Assembly (NCBI GenBank): GCA_945871415.1
Contig: CAMBWG010000031.1
Coordinates: 1-11,962, forward strand
Source: an uncultured Desulfovibrio sp.
GTDB taxonomy: Bacteria; Desulfobacterota; Desulfovibrionia; Desulfovibrionales; Desulfovibrionaceae
Reading direction: 5' to 3'
Length of the DNA: 11,962 nucleotides
Within the stretch, counting starts at the first letter, position 1. Each line of letters opens with the position of its first letter. A program made the translations under genes and the position numbers. The notes under the pieces were generated by a model. It saw only the letters and a program-made list of their open reading frames with translations, did not search any database and was not told the origin of the DNA. Shown piece after piece: positions 1 through 5,949 of this stretch.

Positions 1-114
1 GAATCGCCTTGTCCGGCCTGTAAGGCCGCCTTCTTTGTGGATTCCCGGCGATAGTCCCCGTCCGGGCGGGAGATACACCCCCGCTATTTCTGAGTGGCTG
101 AGGCGGGATGTCAT

Positions 115-260
115 AGCGCATTTTCAGTTTGAAACGCTGTGCTTTTCAAACCATACGGCCTGTCGTTTCGCGGAAAAAGCGCGTTTTTTCCGCTCACTTC
201 GTGCCGGGAGGCGCCGTGCCGCCGCCTCAAGTTTCACCTTTTTCAAAGTTGAAACGCTCT
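115..260 (+). repeat. Structured dispersed repeat, copy 1 (full length)
   Basis: This is a full copy of the repeat family that recurs at 3798, 5753, 6950, 11701 and 11903. In order it has a terminal block ending ttttcag, a hairpin with arms gtttgaaacgc and gcttttcaaac (one mismatch), the conserved block catacggcctgtcg, a second hairpin with arms gcggaaaaa and tttttccgc, a GC-rich gccgccgcc block, and the terminal block gttgaaacgctct. The two ends are imperfect inverted repeats of each other. The left end (agcgca) has drifted from the usual agagc. The right end lies directly against the PstS-like gene remnant. Not protein coding; open frames through it are chance. Confidence 0.85.
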
Positions 261-261
261 G

Positions 262-721
262 GACGTGGCGTTCGTGGATATGCCTCCGGCAAAACGGCTG
301 TCCGCATCGGAAAAGACACTGGGAAAGCTGATGCTTACGCCCGTTGCTTCTGATGCTCCCGTCTTTTTTGTGCATAAAGACACCCCGGTGACATGGCTGT
401 GTCTGGAGCAGGTACGGGATATGTACGCCGGGAGATTGTACGCTGGAGCGAGGTCGGCGGCCGGGATGCGGAGCTGGTCGTCTTTCGGACAAATGGGTTC
501 CGCAACAGGCGGGCACTGGTGGAGATGGTCATGCGCGGGCAGGAAACAGCAGCGGCAGATATCCGTTGTCTGTGTCGTTTGTGGCGGAGACAAAGACATC
601 CGTACGGAAGGAAGCCGAGATGCTTTTGCACTGGATATGCGGCCCGGAAGGGCGGGATTTGATCGACAGGGCCGGTTGCGTGTCCTTGTCCGGGCCCGAA
701 GAAAACAGGACGGCTCCCTGA
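262..721 (+). pseudogene. Decayed PstS-like phosphate-binding protein
   Basis: The remains of an ABC-transporter periplasmic phosphate-binding protein are spread over three frames. From about 265 one frame reads AFVDMPPAKRLSASEK, then TPVASDAPVFFVHKDTPV and LEQVRDMYAG, matching the PstS pattern (…A.RPL...EK, TPIALDA.VFIVNKDNPV, LT.EQ.RDIYSG). A one-base loss in the G run near 430-434 shifts the frame to EIVRWSEVGGRDAELVVF and ALVEMVMRG, the W.EVGG region. A third frame carries EAEMLLHWICGPEGRDLIDR up to the TGA at 719-721, matching the C-terminal 'WILSPEGQ' segment. Sequence expected between the second and third parts is missing. The N-terminal half, including any signal peptide, is absent because the repeat ends at 260. 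The remnant ends 16 nt before the next gene. The identification rests on motif order; the gene is certainly not intact. Confidence 0.72.
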
Positions 722-737
722 TAAAGAGGAAAGCAAT

Positions 738-1706
738 ATGAACGCTTATCCGAAGGAATGGGAAGATCGCGCTCTGGGCTGCTTTCTGGGGCAGGTTGCC
801 GGGGATTCTCTCGGCAGTCTGGTAGAGTTCAGAAGCCCGGAGGAAATCCGGACCGCCTGGCCGGAGGGCGTGCGGCGGCTGGCGGACGGCGGCGTGTGGG
901 ACACGCTGGCCGGGCAGCCGACGGACGATTCTGAAATGGCGCTCATGCTGGCCCGCCATCTGGCGCATGCTCCGGCATATGACGCGCAGGAGGCCTTGCG
1001 GAGATATCGTTTCTGGCTGGCTTCCCGGCCGTTTTCGCAGGGCGCGACCATTACCGCCGCTCTGAACGGCCGTCGCTCGCCGGACAGTCAGGCCAACGGC
1101 GCGCTCATGCGCGTCAGCCCGCTGGGTATTTTCAGCGCGCGATTTCCGTGGCAGGACGCGGCCCGCTGGGCGCGGGAAGATGCGGCCCTGACGCATTCGC
1201 ACCCGGTCTGCCTGCAGGCCAATGCGCTTTATGTCTGTCTCATTGCGGAAGCCGTTCGCGGCGGCGGCCCGTCCGGCCGTCTGCACGCGTATCTGCTGGA
1301 GCTGGCGGAACGCATGCCGCTGGAAGCTTCGCTGCGCGACGTGCTGGACAGAGCCGCCGTCAGCCCGCCTGATGACTTCATGACGCATCAGGGCTGGGTG
1401 CTTGTGGCCTTTCATAATGCCATCTGGCAACTGCTGCATGCGCCCGGTTTTGAGGAAGGCGTTGTGGATACGGTCATGCGCGGCGGCGACACGGATACCA
1501 ATGCCGCCATCTGCGGCGCATTGCTGGGCGCGGTCTATGGAGGCGCGGCCGTGCCGCGCCAGTGGCGGGAGGCTGTTCTTGCCTGTCGGCCGCAGACCGG
1601 ACGTCCCGGCGTGGCCCGCCCGCGCCCGGCCTGTTTCTGGCCTGTGGATATTCCGCAGCTCGTGCCGCAGCTGCTCGGGGAACGGCCGCAAAGCCTTTCA
1701 GACTAA
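738..1706 (+). CDS. ADP-ribosylglycohydrolase (DraG/ARH family)
   Basis: A 322-residue cytoplasmic enzyme, expected to cleave ADP-ribose from modified proteins or small ADP-ribosylated molecules using a binuclear Mg site. Family marks are visible: RALGCFLGQVAGDSLGSLVEF near the N-terminus (the G..AGDALG motif), the metal-binding PTDDSEMAL (TDDS at residues 62-65), THSHP in the middle, and GGDTDTNAAICGALLGAVYG from residue 249 (metal ligands D251 and D253). Length fits the family. The start is supported by a GAGGA site about 7 nt upstream. No ADP-ribosyltransferase partner such as DraT or a toxin is visible in the window, so the substrate is unknown. The last codons and the stop lie inside a degenerate miniature repeat, so the C-terminal SLSD may derive from it. 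The gene sits between two pseudogenes. Confidence 0.93.
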   Translation: MNAYPKEWEDRALGCFLGQVAGDSLGSLVEFRSPEEIRTAWPEGVRRLADGGVWDTLAGQPTDDSEMALMLARHLAHAPAYDAQEALRRYRFWLASRPFSQGATITAALNGRRSPDSQANGALMRVSPLGIFSARFPWQDAARWAREDAALTHSHPVCLQANALYVCLIAEAVRGGGPSGRLHAYLLELAERMPLEASLRDVLDRAAVSPPDDFMTHQGWVLVAFHNAIWQLLHAPGFEEGVVDTVMRGGDTDTNAAICGALLGAVYGGAAVPRQWREAVLACRPQTGRPGVARPRPACFWPVDIPQLVPQLLGERPQSLSD

Positions 1707-1715
1707 AAATACTCT
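1690..1715 (+). repeat. Degenerate miniature repeat over the stop codon
   Basis: By eye, 21 of 26 positions match the miniature palindrome at 2291-2316 (core blocks tttca and ctctg retained). It overlaps the TAA stop (1704-1706) of the ADP-ribosylglycohydrolase gene. It is best read as an old, drifted, internally deleted member of the repeat family. Chance similarity is possible because it is short and AT-rich. Confidence 0.45.
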
Positions 1716-1740
1716 GATCCGTGAAAGAACGGAGGTATAC

Positions 1741-2147
1741 ATGCGGCTGCCGGAAGTTTCTTTCCACATGCTGGCGCACTGCCCGTGGGCAGAGTTTGCG
1801 GCGCGGGCTTCTGAACCTACGGCCGAGGATTAGGCAAAGCTCATGCGCGCCGCCGCCGTTGCGATACGCTGGCGGATCGCTGGGCGGGCCGCAGCTCCTA
1901 TCTTGAGGAGCGGTTTCTGGATGTCATGAAGGCGGGGCTTTGCCGCTATTTTCCCGAAGATCGCGCGCCCTGTACGCCAGGCGAACCAATTTTCGACCAT
2001 GCGGTGCGGGCTTGAAAAAACCACTATCTTCATGTGCAGAGCGGCATCTGGAAAAGGCATGTGGCGCGTATGGCCCTGCGCAGGCTGAAACGGAGCGGCA
2101 ATCCGCAGGATTTCTTTTTGCGGGCAATGCTGTGGCTTCTGGTGTGA
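1741..2147 (+). pseudogene. Decayed unknown gene with intact RBS
   Basis: I do not recognise the product. A strong site (GGAGG at 1731-1735) precedes ATG 1741, which opens MRLPEVSFHMLAHCPWAEF and stops at TAG 1831. Another frame then carries protein-like sequence (DTLADRWAGRSSYLEERF, DVMKAGLCRYFPEDRAP) to a TGA at 2013. The same frame continues beyond it (NHYLHVQSGIWKRHVARMAL, LRRLKRSGNPQDFF) to TGA 2145. Rejoined, this gives a protein of about 135 residues with one frameshift (between about 1815 and 1862) and one internal stop. The C-terminal part is basic. The alternative, a genuine 30-residue peptide at 1741-1833, is less likely given the coherent frame downstream. It follows the ADP-ribosylglycohydrolase gene by 34 nt and may once have been co-transcribed with it. 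Confidence 0.5.
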
Positions 2148-2203
2148 CGGCTTTTCTTTGCGTCTTTCAGGCAAAAAAAAGCGAGAATCCTCTCTGTTTT
2201 TCA

Positions 2204-2268
2204 CGGGCGGGGCGGCCTATGCTTCAGTAACAGGAGCCGGGACGCCCCGCCCGCGTTTTGTCTCTTTG
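2204..2268 (+). terminator. Rho-independent terminator
   Basis: A perfect 11-bp GC stem (cgggcggggcg at 2204-2214 with cgccccgcccg at 2243-2253) encloses a 28-nt loop and is followed by cg and a TTTTGTCTCTTT tract. It would end transcription from the ADP-ribosylglycohydrolase and pseudogene unit before the CMD operon. The long loop is atypical, but the stem and T-rich tail fit. Confidence 0.7.
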
Positions 2269-2290
2269 TGTTGCCGGGGGGAGCATCGTT

Positions 2291-2316
2291 AGAGCGTTTC
2301 AAACTGAAAATGCTCT
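2291..2316. repeat. Miniature palindromic repeat (both ends joined)
   Basis: The 26-bp sequence starts agagcgtttc and ends tgaaaatgctct. Its right 23 bp equal the right end of the inverted copy at 5753-5892, and its left end is the family terminus. The whole interior of the element is missing. It lies 35 nt upstream of the CMD gene start, in its probable promoter or leader region. Confidence 0.75.
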
Positions 2317-2350
2317 GCGAGACGCGGTGTCGGGACGGAAGAGAGGATGT

Positions 2351-3217
2351 ATGAGGCTGAAATATGTTGTTGCGGCATCGCTGGCGGTCGTCATGGCGAC
2401 GGGCATTCTTGCGCCGTCGCACGGCGTGCTCGCGGAAGGTACCAACGGAGTAAACGGCATGGACAGAATTCAGAAAGCAGAAAGGAACAGGCAGCAGTTT
2501 CTCGGGGATGCGCGGACGCCCCTGGCTCAGACGGACCCCGAACTTACGGCCATGCGCGAACGCCTTGTGTATGGCGAAATTGCGGAGCGCGGCACGCTGG
2601 ATGCGCGTCAGCGGTCGCTGATTACGCTGGTGGCGCTGGTGGCCGGGCAGACGCTGGACGAAATGAAGCTGCATACGGAAGCGGCCCTGCGCGCGGGCGC
2701 GACGCCGGTGGAGATCAGGGAATCCGTCTATCAGTGCGCTCCCTATGTGGGCTTTCCCCGGACGGAAAGCGCGCTGCGTCTGGTCAACGAGGTCTTTACG
2801 GAGCAGGGCATTGCTCTGCCTTTGCTGGCGCAGGGTACGGTAACGGAAGAGACGCGTTTCAGGGATGGCGTGGCCGTTCAGAAGAAGATTTTCGGCGAAG
2901 CCATAGATAAGATGCACGCCTCTGCGGCGGAAGGGCAGCGGGACATTATGGTGAATTACCTTTCGGCCTTCTGCTTTGGCGACATCTACACGCGTACGGG
3001 GCTTGACCTGAAAATGCGGGAACTGCTGACATTCTGCATGATCAGCGCACTGGGCGGCTGCGAGGCGCAGGTCAGGGCGCACGTGCAGGGCAACGCGGCC
3101 GTGGGCAACAGCAAACAGAATCTTGTGGACGCGCTGGCACAGCTGCTGCCGTACATCGGCTTCCCCCGCACGCTGAATGCGCTGGGCTGCGTCAATGCCG
3201 TGTTGCAGGATTCCTGA
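2351..3217 (+). CDS. Exported double CMD-domain protein
   Basis: A 288-residue protein with a Sec signal peptide (MRLKYVVAASLAVVMATGIL, cleavage probably after GVLA near residue 34) and two carboxymuconolactone decarboxylase/AhpD-like domains. Domain 1 (about 60-145) has DARQRSLITLVALVAGQ and ESVYQCAPYVGFPR; domain 2 (about 190-285) has MRELLTFCMISALGG and LLPYIGFPRTLNAL. No CxxC pair is seen, so an AhpD-type peroxidase role is not supported. The reaction is unknown; family members act as decarboxylases or act on reactive electrophiles. ATG 2351 is chosen because GAGAGG lies 4 nt upstream and a good signal peptide follows. A second start, ATG 2459, follows GGAG by 8 nt and would give a cytoplasmic form. 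The cupin gene begins 14 nt after the stop, so the two form an operon. Open sequence upstream of 2351 runs through a repeat and is not taken as coding. Confidence 0.9.
   Translation: MRLKYVVAASLAVVMATGILAPSHGVLAEGTNGVNGMDRIQKAERNRQQFLGDARTPLAQTDPELTAMRERLVYGEIAERGTLDARQRSLITLVALVAGQTLDEMKLHTEAALRAGATPVEIRESVYQCAPYVGFPRTESALRLVNEVFTEQGIALPLLAQGTVTEETRFRDGVAVQKKIFGEAIDKMHASAAEGQRDIMVNYLSAFCFGDIYTRTGLDLKMRELLTFCMISALGGCEAQVRAHVQGNAAVGNSKQNLVDALAQLLPYIGFPRTLNALGCVNAVLQDS
2447..2461 (+). promoter_or_regulatory. Possible internal start site in the CMD gene
   Basis: GGAG (2447-2450) with 8 nt spacing precedes an in-frame ATG at 2459 (residue 37), just past the predicted signal-peptide cleavage site. 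Initiation here would give a CMD protein of about 252 residues without an export signal, beginning MDRIQKAER. The Shine-Dalgarno match is only four bases, so chance is possible. The same arrangement, with a stronger site, occurs in the next gene. Confidence 0.35.
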
Positions 3218-3231
3218 TTCGGGGGCGTTGT

Positions 3232-3780
3232 ATGAAAGGTTTTATTGGTACTCTTGCCTGCCTGCTGGCGCTGGGCTGCGTGCTTCCCCATTCTTCCGTC
3301 ATGGCGGCGGATACGGCGGCGGGCGCTTCCGTGCAGAAACAGGACATACAGAAGGAGAGTCAAATGCAGGACGCACTGGGGCCGTTCCCGCGCGGGAACG
3401 CCAATACGGCCTATGCCCGGTATTTTGTGGGAGACAGTTATCTGAACATGCTGTCCACGGAGGGAGTCGTTATCGGCAACGTGACCTTTGAACCCGGATG
3501 CCGCAACAACTGGCATGTGCATCATGCCGCCCGGGGCGGCGGGCAGATATTGCTCTGCACTGCCGGGCGCGGCTGGTATCAGGAGTGGGGCAAACCCGCC
3601 CGGGCCCTGCGCGCCGGCGATGTCGTGCATATTCCCGCCGGCGTCAGGCACTGGCACGGCGCGGCCGCCGACAGCTGGTTTGTGCATCTGGCCGTGGAGA
3701 TTCCCGGGGAAGACACGCGCAACGAATGGCTGGAGCCCGTCAGCGACGCGGACTATGCCGCGCTGTCCGCGGTAAAATAA
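3232..3780 (+). CDS. Exported cupin-domain protein
   Basis: A 182-residue single-domain cupin with an N-terminal export signal (MKGFIGTLACLLALGCVLPH). Cleavage may follow SSVMA at residue 25; an off-consensus lipobox ALGC ending at Cys16 is an alternative. The cupin motifs are NNWHVHH (H95, H97), Q105 where glutamate is usual, then PAGVRHWHG (H140), giving a plausible His3 metal site. This cupin type often accompanies CMD domains. It starts 14 nt after the CMD gene and is co-transcribed with it. The upstream ribosome site is poor (only a G-rich run), whereas a strong AAGGAG lies inside the gene before Met45, where homology to cytoplasmic cupins should begin. Residues 26-44 form a polar linker. 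Catalytic role unknown. Confidence 0.88.
   Translation: MKGFIGTLACLLALGCVLPHSSVMAADTAAGASVQKQDIQKESQMQDALGPFPRGNANTAYARYFVGDSYLNMLSTEGVVIGNVTFEPGCRNNWHVHHAARGGGQILLCTAGRGWYQEWGKPARALRAGDVVHIPAGVRHWHGAAADSWFVHLAVEIPGEDTRNEWLEPVSDADYAALSAVK
3352..3366 (+). promoter_or_regulatory. Strong internal RBS and start in the cupin gene
   Basis: AAGGAG at 3352-3357 with an ideal 6-nt spacer precedes the in-frame ATG 3364 (Met45). This is a better Shine-Dalgarno match than the one before the annotated start at 3232. Translation from here gives a signal-less cupin of 138 residues, starting MQDALGPFPRG, that contains the whole cupin domain. Either both forms are made, or the signal peptide was joined to an older cytoplasmic gene whose ribosome site survives. 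Confidence 0.6.
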
Positions 3781-3797
3781 CTGTTTTATCTCTTTTT

Positions 3798-4086
3798 AGA
3801 GCCTTTTTAGTTCGAAACGCTGTGCGTTTCAAATCATATGGCCTGTCGTTTCGCGGGAAAAACGTGTTTTTTCCCGCTCACTTCGGGCCGGGCGGCGTTG
3901 TGCCGCCGCCTCGCATATTGCTTTTTTCAAAGGCAACATGTTCCATCTGGAACACATGCGGCGGCAAATATCCCCGTAATAACAGCGGACGCATGACGGG
4001 CGTTTCCGCAGCGTCTTCCGGCACCGCGAAAGCGGCGCTGCCGGAAGACGCTGCGCGTTTCACTTTTTTCAAAGTTGAAACGCTCT
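3798..4086 (+). repeat. Dispersed repeat, copy 3, composite with insert
   Basis: Starts agagcc 17 nt after the cupin stop and ends cgctct at 4086. Both ends are flanked by TA (3797-3798, 4086-4087). The left 135 bp follow the family order through the GC-rich block. The near-terminal segment (cttttttcaaag) then appears twice, at about 3921-3932 and again at about 4066-4077. About 120 bp of unrelated sequence lie between, including the long hairpin at 4007-4055. Hairpin B carries an extra G in the left arm and a matching extra C in the right arm (gcgggaaaaa and tttttcccgc). Confidence 0.8.
4007..4055 (+). other. Perfect 17-bp hairpin inside a repeat copy
   Basis: The arm at 4007-4023 (cgcagcgtcttccggca) is perfectly complementary to 4039-4055. 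The loop contains a small stem ccgc-gaaa-gcgg (4024-4035) closed by a GAAA tetraloop, plus three unpaired bases. It is not followed directly by a T run (six Ts come about 9 nt later), so it is a weak terminator candidate. It may instead be the core of a nested element or a stable RNA structure. Confidence 0.7.
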
Positions 4087-4118
4087 AGTGTAACGAATTG
4101 TAAAATCAAAAAAAATTT

Positions 4119-4147
4119 TTGTCTGAGTAGCATTTTGTGTCTATAAT
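4119..4147 (+). promoter_or_regulatory. Sigma-70-like promoter for the GGDEF gene
   Basis: TTGTCT (4119-4124), a 17-bp spacer and a consensus TATAAT (4142-4147) lie in an AT-rich stretch just downstream of the composite repeat. The start of transcription would be near 4154, leaving a leader of about 220 nt. The -10 box is perfect and the -35 box matches 4 of 6. Confidence 0.65.
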
Positions 4148-4374
4148 CTGGACAAAAGGTCACATGTATGTCACTTCCTGTGAGGAAACTTGCTTTTTTT
4201 GCAAGTCTTCAGAAACTGTCTGACCGAAACATTCTGTATTCGGCCGCACAGGGGACGTGCCTTGTCCGGCGGTGCAACGTTCTTTACCATCAGCGTTTTC
4301 CGGCGCTGTCGTTGCCGTCGTCACCGGAGTCGTGGTTTCCGGCCGTACGCCCCGTGCCGTAAGCCGGAGTGATG
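4148..4374 (+). other. 5' leader of the GGDEF gene, no assigned element
   Basis: The stretch 3781-4374 has no supported gene. Beyond the repeat and promoter, this leader has a small hairpin (acttgc and gcaagt around seven Ts, 4188-4206) and a short open frame from ATG 4168 that I do not credit. I looked for a c-di-GMP riboswitch because the next gene is a diguanylate cyclase, and could not recognise the GEMM core. The 3' half (4250-4370) is more GC-rich and could be eroded coding sequence. Confidence 0.3.
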
Positions 4375-5754
4375 ATGCAACGCCGTTCTGACACTACCTA
4401 TTCCTGCCCTCTGGGGAACTGCGCCTGTCTGTCCGGTTCTGTGGCCTCTTCTCTTGACGGCATCATTTATGTCAATGATCCCAAGACGTATGAACTGCTC
4501 TGGATCAATGACAACTGCATGCGATCCTTCGGGTTGGAGACGCTCGAGCAGCAGAAATGCCATAAGCTTTTTCAGGGGCTTGACGAGCCCTGCCCCTTCT
4601 GCCCGATGGCCAAGCTGAATTTTGATTCCTTTTATATCTGGGAATTTTACAACAGCAAGATCAACAGGCATTTCCTCATCAAGGACAAGCTCATCAGGCA
4701 TCAGGGCCGCACGCTTCATATGGAGATTGCGACCGATATCACGGAAAAGGTGCTTGAACAGCAGGTTGTCCAGCAGAAGCTCGAATTTGAGCAGACCCTG
4801 ATCAAATGCGTTCGGATACTTCTTGAGGAAGACGATTCCAACCGGGCTATCGAGAGGAGTATTGAGCTTGCCGGCAGGCAGTATCACGCGGATCGCTGCT
4901 ATGTTTTTGAGAGCGGGCACGACAGCAGCAACCGGAGGGTTGTTCATAATACGCATGAATGGTGCGCTCCCGGCATCGATCCGCAGATGCATACTCTCCA
5001 GAACCTTCCCATTGCTCTGGTATCCCCGTGGATGGAGCTGTTCCTGAACAGCCGGGAAGTCATCATAGAGAATCTGGAAGATATTCGTGATGCGCATCCT
5101 GATCTGTATGCCACCCTCAAGCGGCAGGGCATACAGCGGCTTTTTGCCGTACCGCTGCATCTGGACGGTATTCTGACCGGCTTTATCGGCGTCGATAATC
5201 CCAAGAATTGTCTGGGGGATTTCACGCTGCTGCATTCGCTTGCCTATTTTATGGACAATACCATATCCCGTACGCGTCTGGCGGATGAGCTGCGTTCCAT
5301 CAGTCTGCACGATTCTCTGACGGGCCTCGGCAATCGCAATGCCTATCAGGCAACCTGCAAACGTCTTGCCGAAGAAAAAATCGACAATATGGGCGTCATT
5401 TACATTGACCTTAATAATCTGAAATTTATCAATGACACCTATGGGCATGAAAAGGGCGATGAATATATAACGTCCATGAGCAATATTTTTTCAAAACATT
5501 TTCGCAGCAGTGATATTTTCCGTATTGGCGGCGATGAATTTGTCTTTTTGTGCCGGAATATTGCTCAGGATATGTTTCATAAGAAAATATGGAATATGCG
5601 CATGGAATGCGAGCGCAAGCATCCCGGAGCTCTGTCGCTGGGAGCGCTCTGGGAGGTCGCGCCCCCCAATGTCGAAGTCATGATCAGGGAGTGCGACAGG
5701 CGTATGTATCAGGAAAAGAAAAGAATCAAGGCCGCCATGGCGGTTTCGGAATAG
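4375..5754 (+). CDS. PAS-GAF-GGDEF diguanylate cyclase
   Basis: A 459-residue soluble signalling protein predicted to make cyclic di-GMP from two GTP. No membrane segment or signal peptide is visible. A PAS-like domain spans about 20-125 (SLDGIIYVNDPKTYELLWIN, then the Cys pair in EPCPFCPMAK). A GAF domain follows (about 140-290; RLFAVPLHLDGILTGFIGVD). The GGDEF domain covers about 305-455 with SLHDSLTGLGNRNAY, the GGDEF signature at 385-389 and YIDLNNLKFINDTYGHEKGD, so catalysis looks intact. RSSD (377-380) resembles an inhibitory I-site, but four rather than five residues separate it from GGDEF. ATG 4375 is chosen because GGAG (4366-4369) gives a 5-nt spacer; ATG 4372 and GTG 4369 are possible. 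The Cys-rich N-terminus (CPLGNCAC, CPFC) could bind metal or sense redox. The stop codon TAG overlaps the next repeat. Confidence 0.93.
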   Translation: MQRRSDTTYSCPLGNCACLSGSVASSLDGIIYVNDPKTYELLWINDNCMRSFGLETLEQQKCHKLFQGLDEPCPFCPMAKLNFDSFYIWEFYNSKINRHFLIKDKLIRHQGRTLHMEIATDITEKVLEQQVVQQKLEFEQTLIKCVRILLEEDDSNRAIERSIELAGRQYHADRCYVFESGHDSSNRRVVHNTHEWCAPGIDPQMHTLQNLPIALVSPWMELFLNSREVIIENLEDIRDAHPDLYATLKRQGIQRLFAVPLHLDGILTGFIGVDNPKNCLGDFTLLHSLAYFMDNTISRTRLADELRSISLHDSLTGLGNRNAYQATCKRLAEEKIDNMGVIYIDLNNLKFINDTYGHEKGDEYITSMSNIFSKHFRSSDIFRIGGDEFVFLCRNIAQDMFHKKIWNMRMECERKHPGALSLGALWEVAPPNVEVMIRECDRRMYQEKKRIKAAMAVSE

Positions 5755-5892
5755 AGCGTTTTGCCTTTTAAAAAGGTGAAACGCGGCGGCACAGCGCCGC
5801 CCGGCCCAAAGTGAGCGGAAAAACCGCGTTTTTCCGCGAAACGACAGGCCGTATGGTTTGAAACGCGCAGCGTTTCAAACTGAAAATGCTCT
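5753..5892 (-). repeat. Dispersed repeat, copy 4 (inverted, full length)
   Basis: A 140-bp copy in opposite orientation to copies 1, 3 and 5. It begins agagcg within the TAG stop of the GGDEF gene and ends atgctct. TA dinucleotides flank both ends (5752-5753, 5892-5893), as for copy 3. Hairpin A is a perfect 11-bp stem (gtttgaaacgc with gcgtttcaaac, loop gca). Hairpin B is a perfect 10-bp stem (gcggaaaaac with gtttttccgc). Its position makes it the 3' UTR of the GGDEF message. Confidence 0.88.
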
Positions 5893-5901
5893 AGTATGAC
5901 G

Positions 5902-5939
5902 AAACGGCGTTTTCATGCGAATGAAAACGCCGTTTTTAT
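5902..5939 (+). terminator. Strong intrinsic terminator just before the bla RBS
   Basis: A perfect 15-bp stem (aaacggcgttttcat at 5902-5916 with its complement at 5921-5935), a GCGA tetraloop of GNRA type and a TTTTTAT tail. The beta-lactamase ribosome site begins 2 nt after the tail. It should end transcription of the GGDEF gene. Transcripts meant to read bla from upstream must pass through it. Confidence 0.85.
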
Positions 5940-5949
5940 CGGAGGCAGT

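Noticed and set aside
1..54. Possible C-terminal tail of an upstream gene (frame 1 reads ESPCPACKAAFFVDSRR then TAG)
   Set aside because: Only 17 residues with no start in the window. The CPAC motif alone is not enough to call a protein, and other frames are equally open.
35..331. 98-residue plus-strand open frame
   Set aside because: It runs through the repeat and into the PstS remnant in a different frame from the homology, so it is a chance opening.
243..1691. Long minus-strand open frame opposite the ADP-ribosylglycohydrolase gene
   Set aside because: It is antisense to a gene with clear family motifs, has Arg- and Pro-rich low-complexity composition typical of GC-rich shadows, and crosses the repeat.
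2013..2015. In-frame TGA as a possible selenocysteine codon in the unknown gene
   Set aside because: There is also a frameshift upstream, no SECIS-like hairpin directly after the TGA and no redox family context, so decay is simpler.
4250..4370. Hydrophobic stretch in one frame upstream of the GGDEF gene (AFSGAVVAVVTGVVVSG)
   Set aside because: It resembles a membrane helix, but the frame has no supported start and does not join the GGDEF frame; too short to call.
4148..4374. c-di-GMP riboswitch in the leader of the GGDEF gene
   Set aside because: The GEMM core and receptor pattern could not be recognised; only small unrelated hairpins are present.
4321..5448. 375-residue minus-strand open frame opposite the GGDEF gene
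   Set aside because: Shadow of a strongly supported PAS-GAF-GGDEF gene; no family motif seen.
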